Positions 26,734 to 35,704 of a DNA stretch of 64,000 nucleotides are shown here, piece after piece. The stretch comes from Acinetobacter seifertii. GTDB taxonomy: Bacteria; Pseudomonadota; Gammaproteobacteria; Pseudomonadales; Moraxellaceae. The translations under genes were made by a program, and so were the position numbers. Below the pieces are notes generated by a model. That model was not told where the DNA came from. It ran no database searches and saw nothing but the letters and a program-made list of their open reading frames with translations. Each line of letters begins with the position of its first letter. The first letter of the stretch is position 1. The stretch covers positions 2,287,204-2,351,203 of the forward strand of contig NZ_KB851200.1 in NCBI RefSeq assembly GCF_000368065.1, read 5' to 3'.

Positions 26734-27867
26734 ATGTCAGATGATCAAAACAAACCGGAACAATCACCTGCTCAGGTTCCTGCCAACGAGCCAACACCTG
26801 CACCTGCACCTGCACCTGCACCTGCAAGTAAATTGATTCCGACAAAAAGCTCAACTCTGTTCTGGATGTTGGGAGTCCTTATTATCGGTATTTTAGTAAT
26901 TCTATGGGCATGGAGAATTGGTCCTTTTGCAACGAGTGTCCAGCAAACTGACAATAGTTATGTCAAAGGTAAAACTACGATTTTATCTTCACAAATTAAT
27001 GGCTACGTTAAAGATGTATTAGTCAAAGACTTTGATCATGTTAAAAAGGGTCAAGTGTTAATGCACATTGATGCAACCACTTATGACCAAAAAGTAACTC
27101 AGGCAGCTTCTGGGGTTGAACAAGCTAAAAATACTTTAGCCAACCAAACCCAATCCATTGCTCAGAAGCAAGCTGATATTGTGGCGGCGCAAGCTAAAGT
27201 CGATCAAGCAAAAGCTCAATACGAACTCTCTTTAGCTCAGCTTAGACGTTACCAACAGCTAGGAAATAGTGGTGCAGCCTCTAAATCTGAGCAAGATAAA
27301 GCCGCGGCCGATGCTGAAAATAACCTTGCTGCACTGAAACAGGCAGAAGCGAATGTTTTAGTTGCTAAAGAGGCTTTGAAAACCGCACAGGTCGCAGAAG
27401 CTGGCTTAGAAGCACAAGTTTCAAGTGCTAAAGCACAGTTAGACCAAGCACAGACCACCAAAGACTATAGCGTTATTGTTACTCCAATGGATGGTCAACT
27501 GGGTGAAGTAAACCCTCGTGTTGGACAATATGTCGCGGCAGGCTCACAGTTACTCTACTTAATTCCACAGCAAACTTGGGTGATTGCTAACTTTAAAGAA
27601 ACCCAAATTGCCAATATGCGAATTGGTCAAAAAGCATCGTTTACTGTCGATGCCATGAACCACAAAAAATTTACAGGCCATGTTGAGCAAATCTCACCTG
27701 CTGCAGGTTCAGAGTTCAGTGTGTTAAAGCCAGACAATGCGACAGGTAACTTTACTAAAGTTGTGCAACGCATAGCTGTACGCATCACCATAGACCCGAA
27801 TCAGGAAGGAATGGAACACTTACGTCCTGGTATGTCAGTGATTACTTCTGTCGACACAAGCTCTTAA
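26734..27867 (+). CDS. HlyD/EmrA-family membrane fusion protein
   Basis: 377 residues. A proline/alanine-rich cytoplasmic N-terminus with a PAPAPAPAPA run is followed by a single membrane helix (about 42-62). Next come a lipoyl half-motif near GYVKDVLVKDFDHVKKGQVL and a long alpha-helical coiled-coil hairpin rich in Gln/Ala/Lys (about 120-235). The second lipoyl half and beta-barrel include TPMDGQLGEVNPRVGQYV. It links the upstream MFS pump to an outer-membrane channel. It is third in the TetR-MFS-HlyD operon. Confidence 0.9.
   Translation: MSDDQNKPEQSPAQVPANEPTPAPAPAPAPASKLIPTKSSTLFWMLGVLIIGILVILWAWRIGPFATSVQQTDNSYVKGKTTILSSQINGYVKDVLVKDFDHVKKGQVLMHIDATTYDQKVTQAASGVEQAKNTLANQTQSIAQKQADIVAAQAKVDQAKAQYELSLAQLRRYQQLGNSGAASKSEQDKAAADAENNLAALKQAEANVLVAKEALKTAQVAEAGLEAQVSSAKAQLDQAQTTKDYSVIVTPMDGQLGEVNPRVGQYVAAGSQLLYLIPQQTWVIANFKETQIANMRIGQKASFTVDAMNHKKFTGHVEQISPAAGSEFSVLKPDNATGNFTKVVQRIAVRITIDPNQEGMEHLRPGMSVITSVDTSS
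26795..26824 (+). repeat. Five tandem CACCTG hexamers
   Basis: Five perfect copies of CACCTG encode the Pro-Ala run in the cytoplasmic N-terminus of the HlyD-type protein. The unit is a multiple of three, so slippage would change linker length without breaking the frame. Confidence 0.85.
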
Positions 27868-27932
27868 TCAGCTTTTTAAAGTTCTCTTTAAAAAGTTACA
27901 ATGTGATCATTCATTATTTTTCTCAATTTCTA

Positions 27933-28814
27933 ATGTTTGATCACATTGCCCAGCCTATTTCCTATCAGCACATTGAACTCCCCTCATCTGTTCATCTCGA
28001 CATTAAAAGGATAGATCTAATTCATCCTCAAATTTCGGGCAATAAATTTTTCAAACTAAAATACAATCTGCTTGCCGCAAAACAACAAGGACTATCAAAT
28101 ATTTTGACTTTTGGTGGCGCTTATTCAAACCATATTGCTGCAACGGCTTATGCAGCTCATATTTTTGGCTTAAATAGTATTGGAATTATTCGTGGTGAAG
28201 AGTTAGCGAGTAAGCCTCTTAACCCCACTTTAGCAAAAGCCCAAAGTTTGGGAATGCAGCTACATTTTGTCTCACGCAATGAATATCGCTTGAGGGATGA
28301 TGCAAACTACCTTCAACAATTACACAATCAATTTCCTGAAACTTTCATTATTCCTGAAGGTGGTTCTAATGAGCTAGCAGTACAAGGATGTCAGGAAATT
28401 CTCAGTCAAAGTGATTTACAAAACTATGATGTCATTTGTTGTGCAGTTGGAACTGGAGGAACGATTTCAGGGCTCATTGAAAAAAGTTCAACACATCAAA
28501 AAGTTTTAGGATTTTCGGCTTTAAAAGGTGACTTTTTACAACAAGAGATTCAGCAGTGGACTAAAAAACAGAATTGGTCGCTCACTGATGCTTATTGTTG
28601 CGGTGGCTATGCGAAAACGTCACCTGAACTATTTGCATTTATTGAAGGTTTTGAAAAGCAATATACCGTGCCTCTTGAACCGATCTATACGGGAAAAATG
28701 ATGTTCGGTCTGTTTGACCTTATAAAGAATAATTACTTTTCTGAAGGAACTCGTATTTTGGCTATTCATTCTGGTGGTTTACAGGCAGATAAAAGAAATA
28801 AATCGCACCAATAA
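27933..28814 (+). CDS. PLP-dependent D-cysteine desulfhydrase / ACC deaminase family enzyme
   Basis: 293 residues from MFDHIAQPISYQ. It is a fold-type II pyridoxal-phosphate enzyme: the lysine segment SGNKFFKLKYNL (about residues 38-49) is followed by the substrate-loop motif TFGGAYSNHIAATAYAA and the phosphate-binding AVGTGGTISGL. The family includes D-cysteine desulfhydrase and 1-aminocyclopropane-1-carboxylate deaminase; the two cannot be separated here by eye. Neither this ATG nor the in-frame GTG at 27903 has a clear ribosome site. It is downstream of, but probably independent from, the efflux operon. Confidence 0.82.
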   Translation: MFDHIAQPISYQHIELPSSVHLDIKRIDLIHPQISGNKFFKLKYNLLAAKQQGLSNILTFGGAYSNHIAATAYAAHIFGLNSIGIIRGEELASKPLNPTLAKAQSLGMQLHFVSRNEYRLRDDANYLQQLHNQFPETFIIPEGGSNELAVQGCQEILSQSDLQNYDVICCAVGTGGTISGLIEKSSTHQKVLGFSALKGDFLQQEIQQWTKKQNWSLTDAYCCGGYAKTSPELFAFIEGFEKQYTVPLEPIYTGKMMFGLFDLIKNNYFSEGTRILAIHSGGLQADKRNKSHQ

Positions 28815-28929
28815 TTTACTCATTTTAGTTAAGGTTTTCTCTACGGCAATAAATGTCTTTAGCACGAGTAAGTGCTGACATGGTAGTATATGCCCCTTTT
28901 TAATTTTCACGATTAATCGAGAATCTCTT

Positions 28930-30129
28930 ATGTCTAACAGTCATGTCGATGTCATTGTCTTAGGTGCAGGCGCTTCTGGACTCATGTTGGCTGCACATGC
29001 TGCTAAACGAGGGCGCTCGGTTTTAATTTTAGAAAAAGCCAACAAAATTGGTAAAAAGATTTTAATGTCGGGCGGAGGCAAGTGTAACTTTACCAACCTC
29101 TATGTAGAGCCTGATAACTATATTTCTCATAATCCGCACTTTGTCATTTCTGCCCTGTCACGCTATAGCAACTGGGACTTTATTGGTCTGGTGTGTGATT
29201 ATGGAATTGCCTATGAAGAACGTAAACACGGGCAATTATTTACGTTAAACGGCGCTAAAGAAATTTTAGAGATGTTGGTGAGTGAGTGTAATAAAACCAA
29301 CAATGTTGAAGTCCAAACCCATTGTGAAGTTGGACAGATCGACCCATTAGAACAAGGCGGTTTTTCTGTACACACCAATCAAGGTCGTTTTAGCTGTGAG
29401 TCATTAGTTGTTGCTACAGGAGGCTTATCTATTCCGACTTTGGGTGGCTCTGGTTTTGGCTATGAATTGGCACAAAAATTTGGACATACAGTTTTCCCAA
29501 CCCGTGCTGGTTTAGTTCCATTTACTTTTTCAGATCATATTAAAGAAGTCACCACACGCTTAAGTGGTAATGCTTTAGATGTTACGTTAAGCAACTCAAA
29601 AAATAGCTTTACTGAAGCGTTATTATTTACCCATCGTGGTTTAAGTGGACCAAGTTCCTTACAGCTTTCTAACTATTGGAATACTGGAGAAAGTTTTAAA
29701 ATTGACTTTTTCCCAAGCCAAGATTTAACAACTTATTTAAAAGACAAAAAGAAAGCACAGCCGAAAGTTTTATTGCGTACCCTTCTGAATGAATTTACCG
29801 CGAAAAGTATTGTACAAGAGCTACAACAACTCATATGGACAGAGCATAGCGAAACGGCAATTGGTAATATTAGTGATGCACAGCTAGAGCATATTGCCGA
29901 GCAGTTACATGGTTTTTCGGTTAAACCATCAGGCACTGAAGGATACCGTACTGCCGAAGTGACCTTAGGTGGAATTGATACAACCGAAGTTTCATCTAAA
30001 ACACTCGAAAGCAAAAAGCAGAAAGGACTGTTCTTTATTGGAGAAGTACTTGATGTAACCGGCCATTTAGGAGGTTATAACTTCCAATGGGCTTGGTCTT
30101 CTGCTTATGCAGCAGCACAATATGTTTAA
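28930..30129 (+). CDS. YhiN/HI0933-family NAD(P)/FAD-dependent oxidoreductase
   Basis: 399 residues. The N-terminal dinucleotide-binding motif is GAGASGLMLA (about 12-21), followed by KANKIGKKILMSGGGKCNFTN, a hallmark of the HI0933/YhiN family. The C-terminal FAD-contact segment is GEVLDVTGHLGGYNFQWAWSSAYAAA. These flavoproteins are widely conserved but have no established substrate. The intergenic stretch before it (28815-28929) should carry its promoter. Confidence 0.88.
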   Translation: MSNSHVDVIVLGAGASGLMLAAHAAKRGRSVLILEKANKIGKKILMSGGGKCNFTNLYVEPDNYISHNPHFVISALSRYSNWDFIGLVCDYGIAYEERKHGQLFTLNGAKEILEMLVSECNKTNNVEVQTHCEVGQIDPLEQGGFSVHTNQGRFSCESLVVATGGLSIPTLGGSGFGYELAQKFGHTVFPTRAGLVPFTFSDHIKEVTTRLSGNALDVTLSNSKNSFTEALLFTHRGLSGPSSLQLSNYWNTGESFKIDFFPSQDLTTYLKDKKKAQPKVLLRTLLNEFTAKSIVQELQQLIWTEHSETAIGNISDAQLEHIAEQLHGFSVKPSGTEGYRTAEVTLGGIDTTEVSSKTLESKKQKGLFFIGEVLDVTGHLGGYNFQWAWSSAYAAAQYV

Positions 30130-30141
30130 ATACGGAATAAG

Positions 30142-30312
30142 CTAATTTGCTGCTTTAGACTCACTTGATGATTTTTCAGCATCACGTGTATGCGTTGTTG
30201 CCTGTTTTGATGAGTCAGATTTGCTAAATACAAATTTATAAGCACTTGCTAAAAAACCAACGGTAATCCCAGCAATTACAACAGGTGCTAAAAAACGACC
30301 AGGTTTTTTCAT
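30142..30312 (-). CDS. Small membrane protein, 56 aa, downstream of the channel gene
   Basis: Translated by hand, this is MKKPGRFLAPVVIAGITVGF followed by LASAYKFVFSK and a polar Ser/Lys/Ala tail. One membrane helix (about residues 8-24) precedes a basic, hydrophilic tail of about 30 residues. GAGG lies 8 bases before the ATG. It follows the mechanosensitive-type channel gene by 126 bases on the same strand, with two small hairpins in between. No family is recognised. The good ribosome site and a membrane-protein-like composition argue that it is real. It could be an accessory subunit of the channel or an unrelated small membrane protein. Confidence 0.6.
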   Translation of the reverse strand: MKKPGRFLAPVVIAGITVGFLASAYKFVFSKSDSSKQATTHTRDAEKSSSESKAAN

Positions 30313-30342
30313 CGTATTTTCCTCACTTATTTGTTTTTATAG

Positions 30343-30380
30343 CTGTCAAAGACAGAACGACCACTCATATAGAGTGGTCG
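30343..30380 (-). terminator. Two adjacent hairpins between the channel gene and the 56-aa gene
   Basis: CGACCACTC/GAGTGGTCG (30358-30366 and 30372-30380, 5-base loop) is followed on the minus strand by CTGTC/GACAG (30343-30347 and 30351-30355, 3-base loop). The T-run is poor, so this may be a partial terminator or mRNA-processing element that lowers expression of the small downstream gene. Confidence 0.4.
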
Positions 30381-30438
30381 AACTTATCACAAAAATCAAA
30401 GATTTTTTGTACGGTTTATCTGAAAATTAGTTCACTCA

Positions 30439-32106
30439 CTAAATTTCATCATTTTCCCCCGTAGAGCCAAATGGTTTATTTACAGGTGGTTGTGCTGGGT
30501 TTACCTGTGCAGAATCTGCTGGTTTTGCATCAGATGGAACCGTTGATGGTGGAGTTGTCGTGGTTGATGAAGTTGGAGTTGAAGACGTACTCGCTGCTGT
30601 TGTAGTAGGTGGTTGATATAAAGGATTTGGATGATTTGCTTCTTTTTTCGCTTTATCAAGCAAATCAGATAGCAATCTTTCTGCTGGTTGGCGGCCACCC
30701 AAACCAAATGCAAGTGCGAAAGCAACTGCAACTGCGCCTAGAGTTAAACCAAATGCAAGGTTCACAATCGAATCAGCAATACCCATCGCTTTTAAACCAA
30801 GCGCAAGAACTAAGCCGATAATCAAGACACGAACCAAACTACCTAACCAACGCGAACTATTATATTCACCACGTTGAACTACGTTCGCTACAACATTTGC
30901 AAGCCAGAAACCAATCACCAAAATCACAGCGCCCAATAGAATGTTTGCACCGAAATGGATAAACATTGCAATTAGACCACTAATCTGTTCAAAACCAAGA
31001 CGGTCAGCAGCTTCAGAAACTGCAAAGAGCATCGTAAAGAACACAATTAACCAGCCAACAGCACCAGAGACTTTAGTTTGACCTAAAAAGCGTTGTACAT
31101 CTAATTTTGCTGGAATTTCATCAACACCTGTTCCTGCAATAAGTTCAGCAACCAAGCGTCCAACAAATCGAGAAACAATATAAGCAACAAGTAGAATTAA
31201 ACCAGCAGCAATAATATTCGGAATCGCTTGCAAGATTTCATTCAGCATTGCTGTCGCTGGTTGAGAAATGGTCTGAATACCCAAAGCTTCAAATGCCACA
31301 ATCAATGTCGTAATGATAATAATGGCAAAAACAAATGAACCTAAGAATTTGCCTACATTTGAATTTTTGAAAAGACCAATTTTTTCAGCTTGAGCTTGAA
31401 CACCTAAGCTATTGATTAGACCTTCAACAATACCGCGTACAATTTTTGCCAAGATATAACCAACAAAAACGATAACGCCAGCAATGAAGATATTGGGTAA
31501 GAAGGCAATCGCCTCATTCACCATGTTTTGAACAGGAATAAGTAAACCTGTTAATCCCAAGATTGAGAGAACAATCGGAAGGAAAAGTAATAGTACAAGC
31601 CAGTAAAGAATTTCACCGATATTCTGACTGATTCCTCCTACACCTACTTCACTACTTAATTTATCATCAAGTTGCGTTCTAGACAGCACATTGGTGATCC
31701 CTGCTCGCACCAGTCGAGCAACAATCCAGCCAATAAAGCCCACCACCACCGCAGCTATAATATTTGGAATGTAAACAAGTACCTGATTCACCATATTGCT
31801 AAATGGACCACTTACTCCACTAATGTTGAGTACATTTAAAGCAGCAACAACGGCAAGAATCAAAATAAACCAAAATATGACTTTGGAGACGAGACCTTCT
31901 ATATTGGGAGTACGCCCTGTAGCTGAAGATAATTTGGCATTGGTATTTAATTTTTGCAGAAGTTTTTTTACCCCTGCTGCTACCACTAAAGCGATTATCC
32001 AGCCAACCAGTAAGATGACAATTGCAGCCAAAATAGGATGAAACTGATCCCAGTAATACATCGCATCAAACTGAGCGCCGCGAGGCCCATTAAAAAATTC
32101 ATTCAT
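30439..32106 (-). CDS. Mechanosensitive ion channel family protein with repeated TM-helix modules
   Basis: 555 residues. Several hydrophobic repeats are visible, each with a membrane helix followed by an I-x-P-N-I-x-A-x-V/L-I pattern (VYIPNIIAAVVVGFIGWIVARLVR, AFLPNIFIAGVIVFVGYILAKIVR, QAIPNIIAAGLILLVAYIVSRFVG). This is the conserved TM-helix module of CmpX-like proteins. A glycine-rich MscS-like segment (AFALAFGLGGRQPAERLL) ends the membrane part, and a Ser/Thr/Pro-rich tail of about 70 residues closes the protein. It is predicted to be an inner-membrane channel responding to osmotic or membrane stress. The small 56-aa membrane gene lies downstream. Confidence 0.8.
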   Translation of the reverse strand: MNEFFNGPRGAQFDAMYYWDQFHPILAAIVILLVGWIIALVVAAGVKKLLQKLNTNAKLSSATGRTPNIEGLVSKVIFWFILILAVVAALNVLNISGVSGPFSNMVNQVLVYIPNIIAAVVVGFIGWIVARLVRAGITNVLSRTQLDDKLSSEVGVGGISQNIGEILYWLVLLLFLPIVLSILGLTGLLIPVQNMVNEAIAFLPNIFIAGVIVFVGYILAKIVRGIVEGLINSLGVQAQAEKIGLFKNSNVGKFLGSFVFAIIIITTLIVAFEALGIQTISQPATAMLNEILQAIPNIIAAGLILLVAYIVSRFVGRLVAELIAGTGVDEIPAKLDVQRFLGQTKVSGAVGWLIVFFTMLFAVSEAADRLGFEQISGLIAMFIHFGANILLGAVILVIGFWLANVVANVVQRGEYNSSRWLGSLVRVLIIGLVLALGLKAMGIADSIVNLAFGLTLGAVAVAFALAFGLGGRQPAERLLSDLLDKAKKEANHPNPLYQPPTTTAASTSSTPTSSTTTTPPSTVPSDAKPADSAQVNPAQPPVNKPFGSTGENDEI

Positions 32107-32278
32107 ATTGTTATGTCCTCAATTGTTATGTTCTTTTCAGTGTTATCAATAAATGAAAAACACCAGTTCGTTGTAAAAAATGACGATAAATGCGGTCTAT
32201 GTCACCTTATGTTTTGAATATTTTTCAATCAACAACCTTCTGCATAAATACAACAAATTGATGCAAAAGATTGCAAAA

Positions 32279-32308
32279 AAAGCCTTCAGGGCACATCCTA
32301 AAGGCTTT
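32279..32308 (-). terminator. Rho-independent terminator of the 75-aa membrane protein gene
   Basis: AAAGCCTT/AAGGCTTT is an 8-bp stem with a 14-base loop; on the minus strand it is followed by TTTTTTGC. It lies 26 bases past the stop codon. Confidence 0.7.
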
Positions 32309-32333
32309 CTATCAAGATATACTGTTGGGCTTA

Positions 32334-32561
32334 CTATCCTTTGTAAGTTTTCAAATCAGGACTACCCATCATGACATGTGGTGTGGTCTCATGTTGAAAA
32401 GCTCCTTCTTCTTTAGGCGTTTTGCTATGATCAGCAACCATGTAGACGATGAGTGCAATAAGAAAAAGCCCAACAATAATTAAAATATAAACTGGCAATC
32501 TTCTTTTTTTCGCAGTTTCTTCAGGACTCGTCACATGAGGTGGTTTTGAAAAATCATGCAT
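32334..32561 (-). CDS. Small single-pass membrane protein, 75 aa
   Basis: A polar N-terminus with a basic cluster (TAKKRRLP) leads into one membrane helix, VYILIIVGLFLIALIVYMV (about 24-42), then a short polar C-terminal part. It follows a GAGGGG ribosome site and is ended by its own terminator, which supports it as a real gene. It lies about 230 bases upstream of the channel gene on the same strand but is separated by the terminator. I do not recognise the family. Confidence 0.6.
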   Translation of the reverse strand: MHDFSKPPHVTSPEETAKKRRLPVYILIIVGLFLIALIVYMVADHSKTPKEEGAFQHETTPHVMMGSPDLKTYKG

Positions 32562-32850
32562 CTTCTTTCCCCTCTTCTATTATCATTAACTTTATAATCA
32601 TCATAACAATTTGATTTGTTGCATTGTGTGAAAAAGCATTATGCGTAGGTGACTAGGTTTGCAAAACTCTACTTTTAAAATAATAAATTTAGTATAAAAT
32701 TTAGCCACATTAATTTTGACTATTAAAAATATAATCTCATTTTATTCATCACCTTCTTCAAAACTCGATTTGTAATACAATATGTTTTAGCGCTTACTTT
32801 TTATAAAATAGGCTATAATAAGCCCCCTTGTTTTAAAGCTACTCAATTTT

Positions 32851-33273
32851 ATGATGTATCGTCAGCAAAGCGTAACTCTTGATCTCGACACTGACGTCAC
32901 ACATCAATGTTATTTGCATCAAACAAGAGATGAGCATCTCATTGGTATTATTGAATTTAATAAACCAAGCTTTCAGTTAAAATGGGGTGATCTTGAGTAT
33001 TTCCGTCGCCGTACCGAAGAGTTCTCGGTCATGCCATTCCCTGAATGTGTTAATGCGATGATTGTTGATATTCGTAATATCAATGTATTTCTGGACAATG
33101 AAGTCCCGATTTTACCGTGGCGTTTACTTGAAGAAGACTGCCCTGTTCGCTTGGTTGTTCCTCAAGATCGTCTTGAATATTATGCAGGTCTGTTTGAACC
33201 AACTTGGCTTTCAACAGATGTCGACAGCGCGATTTCAGAAATTCGTGAATTTATGGATATGTTTGTCCATTAA
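32851..33273 (+). CDS. Conserved hypothetical protein, 140 aa
   Basis: A soluble, acidic protein without signal peptide or membrane segment. It is rich in aromatic residues and has a pattern of alternating strands and helices; the stretch NAMIVDIRNINVFLDNEVPILPW followed by a C-terminal helix recalls STAS-like or small alpha/beta proteins, but no diagnostic motif supports that. No clear ribosome site precedes the start; the next codon is also ATG. The stop codon lies in the loop of a 14-bp hairpin at 33251-33288. It is probably Acinetobacter-specific; function unknown. Confidence 0.65.
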   Translation: MMYRQQSVTLDLDTDVTHQCYLHQTRDEHLIGIIEFNKPSFQLKWGDLEYFRRRTEEFSVMPFPECVNAMIVDIRNINVFLDNEVPILPWRLLEEDCPVRLVVPQDRLEYYAGLFEPTWLSTDVDSAISEIREFMDMFVH

Positions 33274-33288
33274 TAAACATATCCATAA
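33251..33288 (+). terminator. Hairpin overlapping the 3' end of the 140-aa gene
   Basis: TTATGGATATGTTT/AAACATATCCATAA is a perfect 14-bp stem with a 10-base loop that contains the stop codon. It is followed by A-rich then T-rich sequence. It is convergent with fpr and plausibly ends or stabilises the transcript. Confidence 0.5.
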
Positions 33289-33321
33289 AAAGTTTTCTTA
33301 AAAATATTTTATTTTCGATTT

Positions 33322-34083
33322 TTACCAATAATTTTCTACCGCAATATTTCCTTCACCACGACGATTCATCGTCAAACCACGGCGTTTTAAAGCTTCTTTG
33401 GTGTCATCTACCATTTGTGGGTTTCCACATAACATAACGTGACTGGTTGCTGAATTAAGTTCCAGACCTGCTGCTTTTTCTAACTCACCACTTTCGATTA
33501 AAACCGGTAAGCGCTCATGCAACGGCGCTGATGAGTCTCGGGTAATAATAGGAGTAAATTTAAAGCCGTTATGCCCTTCCCCAAACGTTTCAGCAATCTC
33601 TTGAATACGATTGACATATGCCAATTCATCTGACGTACGGACGCTATAAACCAAATTAATCTTTTGATAATTAGACCAAGTCTCAAAGTCTTGTAGCATC
33701 GACAAAAATGGAGCTAGACCTGTACCTGTTGCCAACAACCATAAATCATGCGGCAAAGGTTGCTGATAACGCGCCAAAGTCAGATAGCCATATGGAATTT
33801 TTTCCAAATAAAGCTCATCACCGACTTTCAAATGCTGTAGATTCGAAGTGAAAGCACCGTCTGGTACAACAATTGAGAAGAACTCTAGCGTTTCATCAAA
33901 TGGAGAAGACACCACTGAATAAGCACGAACAACCAGTTCGTCACCTACCTTTAAACCTATACGCGCAAACTGACCTGCGGTAAATTTAAAATGCGAAGGG
34001 CGAGTCATGGTAAAGCTGAAAAGTGTTGGGGTCCAACGATGAACTGATAAAACTTTTTCTACGCTAAATTTTTCAATTGACAT
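33322..34083 (-). CDS. fpr: Ferredoxin--NADP reductase
   Basis: 253 residues. It transfers electrons between NADPH and ferredoxin or flavodoxin, supporting Fe-S repair and oxidative-stress defence. The FAD-binding motif RAYSVVSSP (about 54-62) and the NADP-binding GTGLAPFLSML (about 119-129) are clear, and the C-terminal ENYW is like that of short bacterial FPRs. It is divergent from the LysR-type gene at 34170, the fprA-finR arrangement known in Pseudomonas, where FinR activates fpr under superoxide stress. Confidence 0.93.
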   Translation of the reverse strand: MSIEKFSVEKVLSVHRWTPTLFSFTMTRPSHFKFTAGQFARIGLKVGDELVVRAYSVVSSPFDETLEFFSIVVPDGAFTSNLQHLKVGDELYLEKIPYGYLTLARYQQPLPHDLWLLATGTGLAPFLSMLQDFETWSNYQKINLVYSVRTSDELAYVNRIQEIAETFGEGHNGFKFTPIITRDSSAPLHERLPVLIESGELEKAAGLELNSATSHVMLCGNPQMVDDTKEALKRRGLTMNRRGEGNIAVENYW

Positions 34084-34169
34084 GATTTCAACGTGGCATG
34101 AAATAGTGCGCTCATGTTAGCATGACAGCCGAAATAATGAATACTTTTAAACGTTAAGGCTTTTTAAAC

Positions 34170-35057
34170 ATGCGGATGACATTACGCCAGTTGGCTGTTT
34201 TTGTAGCAGTCGCCCAAGAAGGAACCGTTACTAAAGCCAGTGATGCGGTCAGACTGACGCAAAGTGCAGCTAGTATGGCTTTAGCCGATTTAGAAGACGG
34301 CTTAGGTGCTCCTTTATTTGATCGTTTAGGTAAGCGCTTACAGCTTAATGATCTTGGACGTTTTTTACTTCCTCAAGCATTAGAAATATTAGGACGTTGT
34401 GAAGCGTTTGAACAAGCTGCCAAGGGTGAATTACAAAGTATCGATTTACGTATCGGTGCGACTTTAACCATTAGCGACTATTTAATGCCTGATTTAATGG
34501 CTAACTTTTTACAACGTCATCCGCAAGCACATTTACAACTTCAAGTGGGCAATACACGCCAAATGATTGAAGCAGTAAATCAGTTCCAATTAGATTTAGC
34601 TTTAATTGAAGGTTCTTGTCACTTACCTCAACTCCAATGTATTCATTGGCGTGATGATGAGTTAGCAGTATGCTGTTCACCAGATCATCCTTTAACTCGT
34701 TTAAATCGTCCACTTACGCCTCAAGATTTTCATGATGTAGAATGGATTTTACGTGAAGAAGGATCCGGTACGCGTGAAGTCTTTGATAATGCAATTTTGC
34801 AAGATCTACCAGATGCAAACATTCGCTTAACTCTTGGTCATAATGAAGCAATCTTGAAAATAGTGGCAGGTGGTTTAGGGATGTCTTGTATTTCTAGATT
34901 AGCGATTGAACCTTTAAGTGAGAAAGGTCAACTCGTTATTTTAGATACACCATTTTGGCAACTGACCCGTCCGCTTTATATGCTGGTACATCGCCAAAAA
35001 TATCAAGGCCCAGGTCTTAAAGCATTTTTAAAATTCTGCGATGAAGATCAGGCTTAA
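34170..35057 (+). CDS. finR: LysR-family regulator, FinR-like
   Basis: 295 residues. The LysR helix-turn-helix (about 4-62) includes TKASDAVRLTQSAASMALADLE, followed by the periplasmic-binding-like effector domain. It is divergent from fpr with 86 bases between starts, which in Pseudomonas is the position of finR, the activator of fpr. The name rests on this synteny plus family membership. The intergenic region contains the short inverted repeat CATG-TTAG-CATG, which may be part of a binding site. The stop codon lies in the loop of a terminator-like hairpin. Confidence 0.78.
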   Translation: MRMTLRQLAVFVAVAQEGTVTKASDAVRLTQSAASMALADLEDGLGAPLFDRLGKRLQLNDLGRFLLPQALEILGRCEAFEQAAKGELQSIDLRIGATLTISDYLMPDLMANFLQRHPQAHLQLQVGNTRQMIEAVNQFQLDLALIEGSCHLPQLQCIHWRDDELAVCCSPDHPLTRLNRPLTPQDFHDVEWILREEGSGTREVFDNAILQDLPDANIRLTLGHNEAILKIVAGGLGMSCISRLAIEPLSEKGQLVILDTPFWQLTRPLYMLVHRQKYQGPGLKAFLKFCDEDQA

Positions 35058-35068
35058 AGCCTGATTTT
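35047..35068 (+). terminator. Terminator hairpin at the end of finR
   Basis: ATCAGGCTT/AAGCCTGAT is a 9-bp stem (nominal one-base loop, so about 4-5 bases unpaired in practice) followed by a short T-run. It overlaps the last codons and the stop of finR. Confidence 0.6.
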
Positions 35069-35545
35069 CTAATGCCATCGTGAGTCATTTTCACATGGCT
35101 CACCGTCATGATCTCCATCCATTTTAGTGTTCGGGCAATTTCTTACAAACCAACGTGCCTCTTCTAAAGAATGCATTTGCGTACAATACTCACGCCCATC
35201 ACAATGAAAAGCCGATGTTTCATTATTTACTCGTTCCGGGGCTGGAGCTGTTTGAGAAGCAACTGTTTGAGGAGTAAATACTAAAGCCTTTTTCGTTTTC
35301 TCAGAAAGTTGTATATCTGGCAATTTACCCAAAGCTGCGCGCTGTTCCTTAATAATCTGCTTCTGTTGCTCTATTAATAATTGTACTTTTTCATGTGATG
35401 CACGCTGCTGAGCCTGTTGACGATAGTGCAATACAATAAAAGTCACACACGCAACAACAACCAAGATGCCAACGATAAATATACTGATGTACTCACGTGA
35501 ACTCAGCTTGAATTTGCTGCGTTTAATTTTTCCCCGTTGAACCAT
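35069..35545 (-). CDS. Membrane-anchored Excalibur calcium-binding domain protein
   Basis: 158 residues. A basic N-terminus (about 1-18) precedes one membrane helix (about 19-41). A Gln/Lys/Glu-rich coiled-coil-like segment (42-75) and a linker lead to a C-terminal Excalibur domain with CPNTKMDGDHDGEPCEND, the DxDxDGxxCE calcium-binding pattern. Orientation suggests a periplasmic calcium-binding head on a short stalk. The next upstream gene on the same strand encodes a cold-shock domain; these two domains are often fused in a single gamma-proteobacterial protein, so the pair may be functionally linked. Role unknown. Confidence 0.78.
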   Translation of the reverse strand: MVQRGKIKRSKFKLSSREYISIFIVGILVVVACVTFIVLHYRQQAQQRASHEKVQLLIEQQKQIIKEQRAALGKLPDIQLSEKTKKALVFTPQTVASQTAPAPERVNNETSAFHCDGREYCTQMHSLEEARWFVRNCPNTKMDGDHDGEPCENDSRWH

Positions 35546-35704
35546 ATTTCCCCATTCTTTATCTTATTATTCATTTTTAAGAAAATTAAGGGAAATTAAT
35601 ATCTCCCTTAATTCTAAATCACTTAATCTTTCTGAACGCATCAAAACACTTGTCTAATACATTCATTATTTAAGTGTTTTTAATATATTACATTTAGCTC
35701 ATTA

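Noticed and set aside
32180..32483. Plus-strand frames of 64 and 70 codons over the terminator and the 75-aa gene
   Set aside because: They cross a terminator and run antisense to a gene with a good ribosome site; nothing supports translation.
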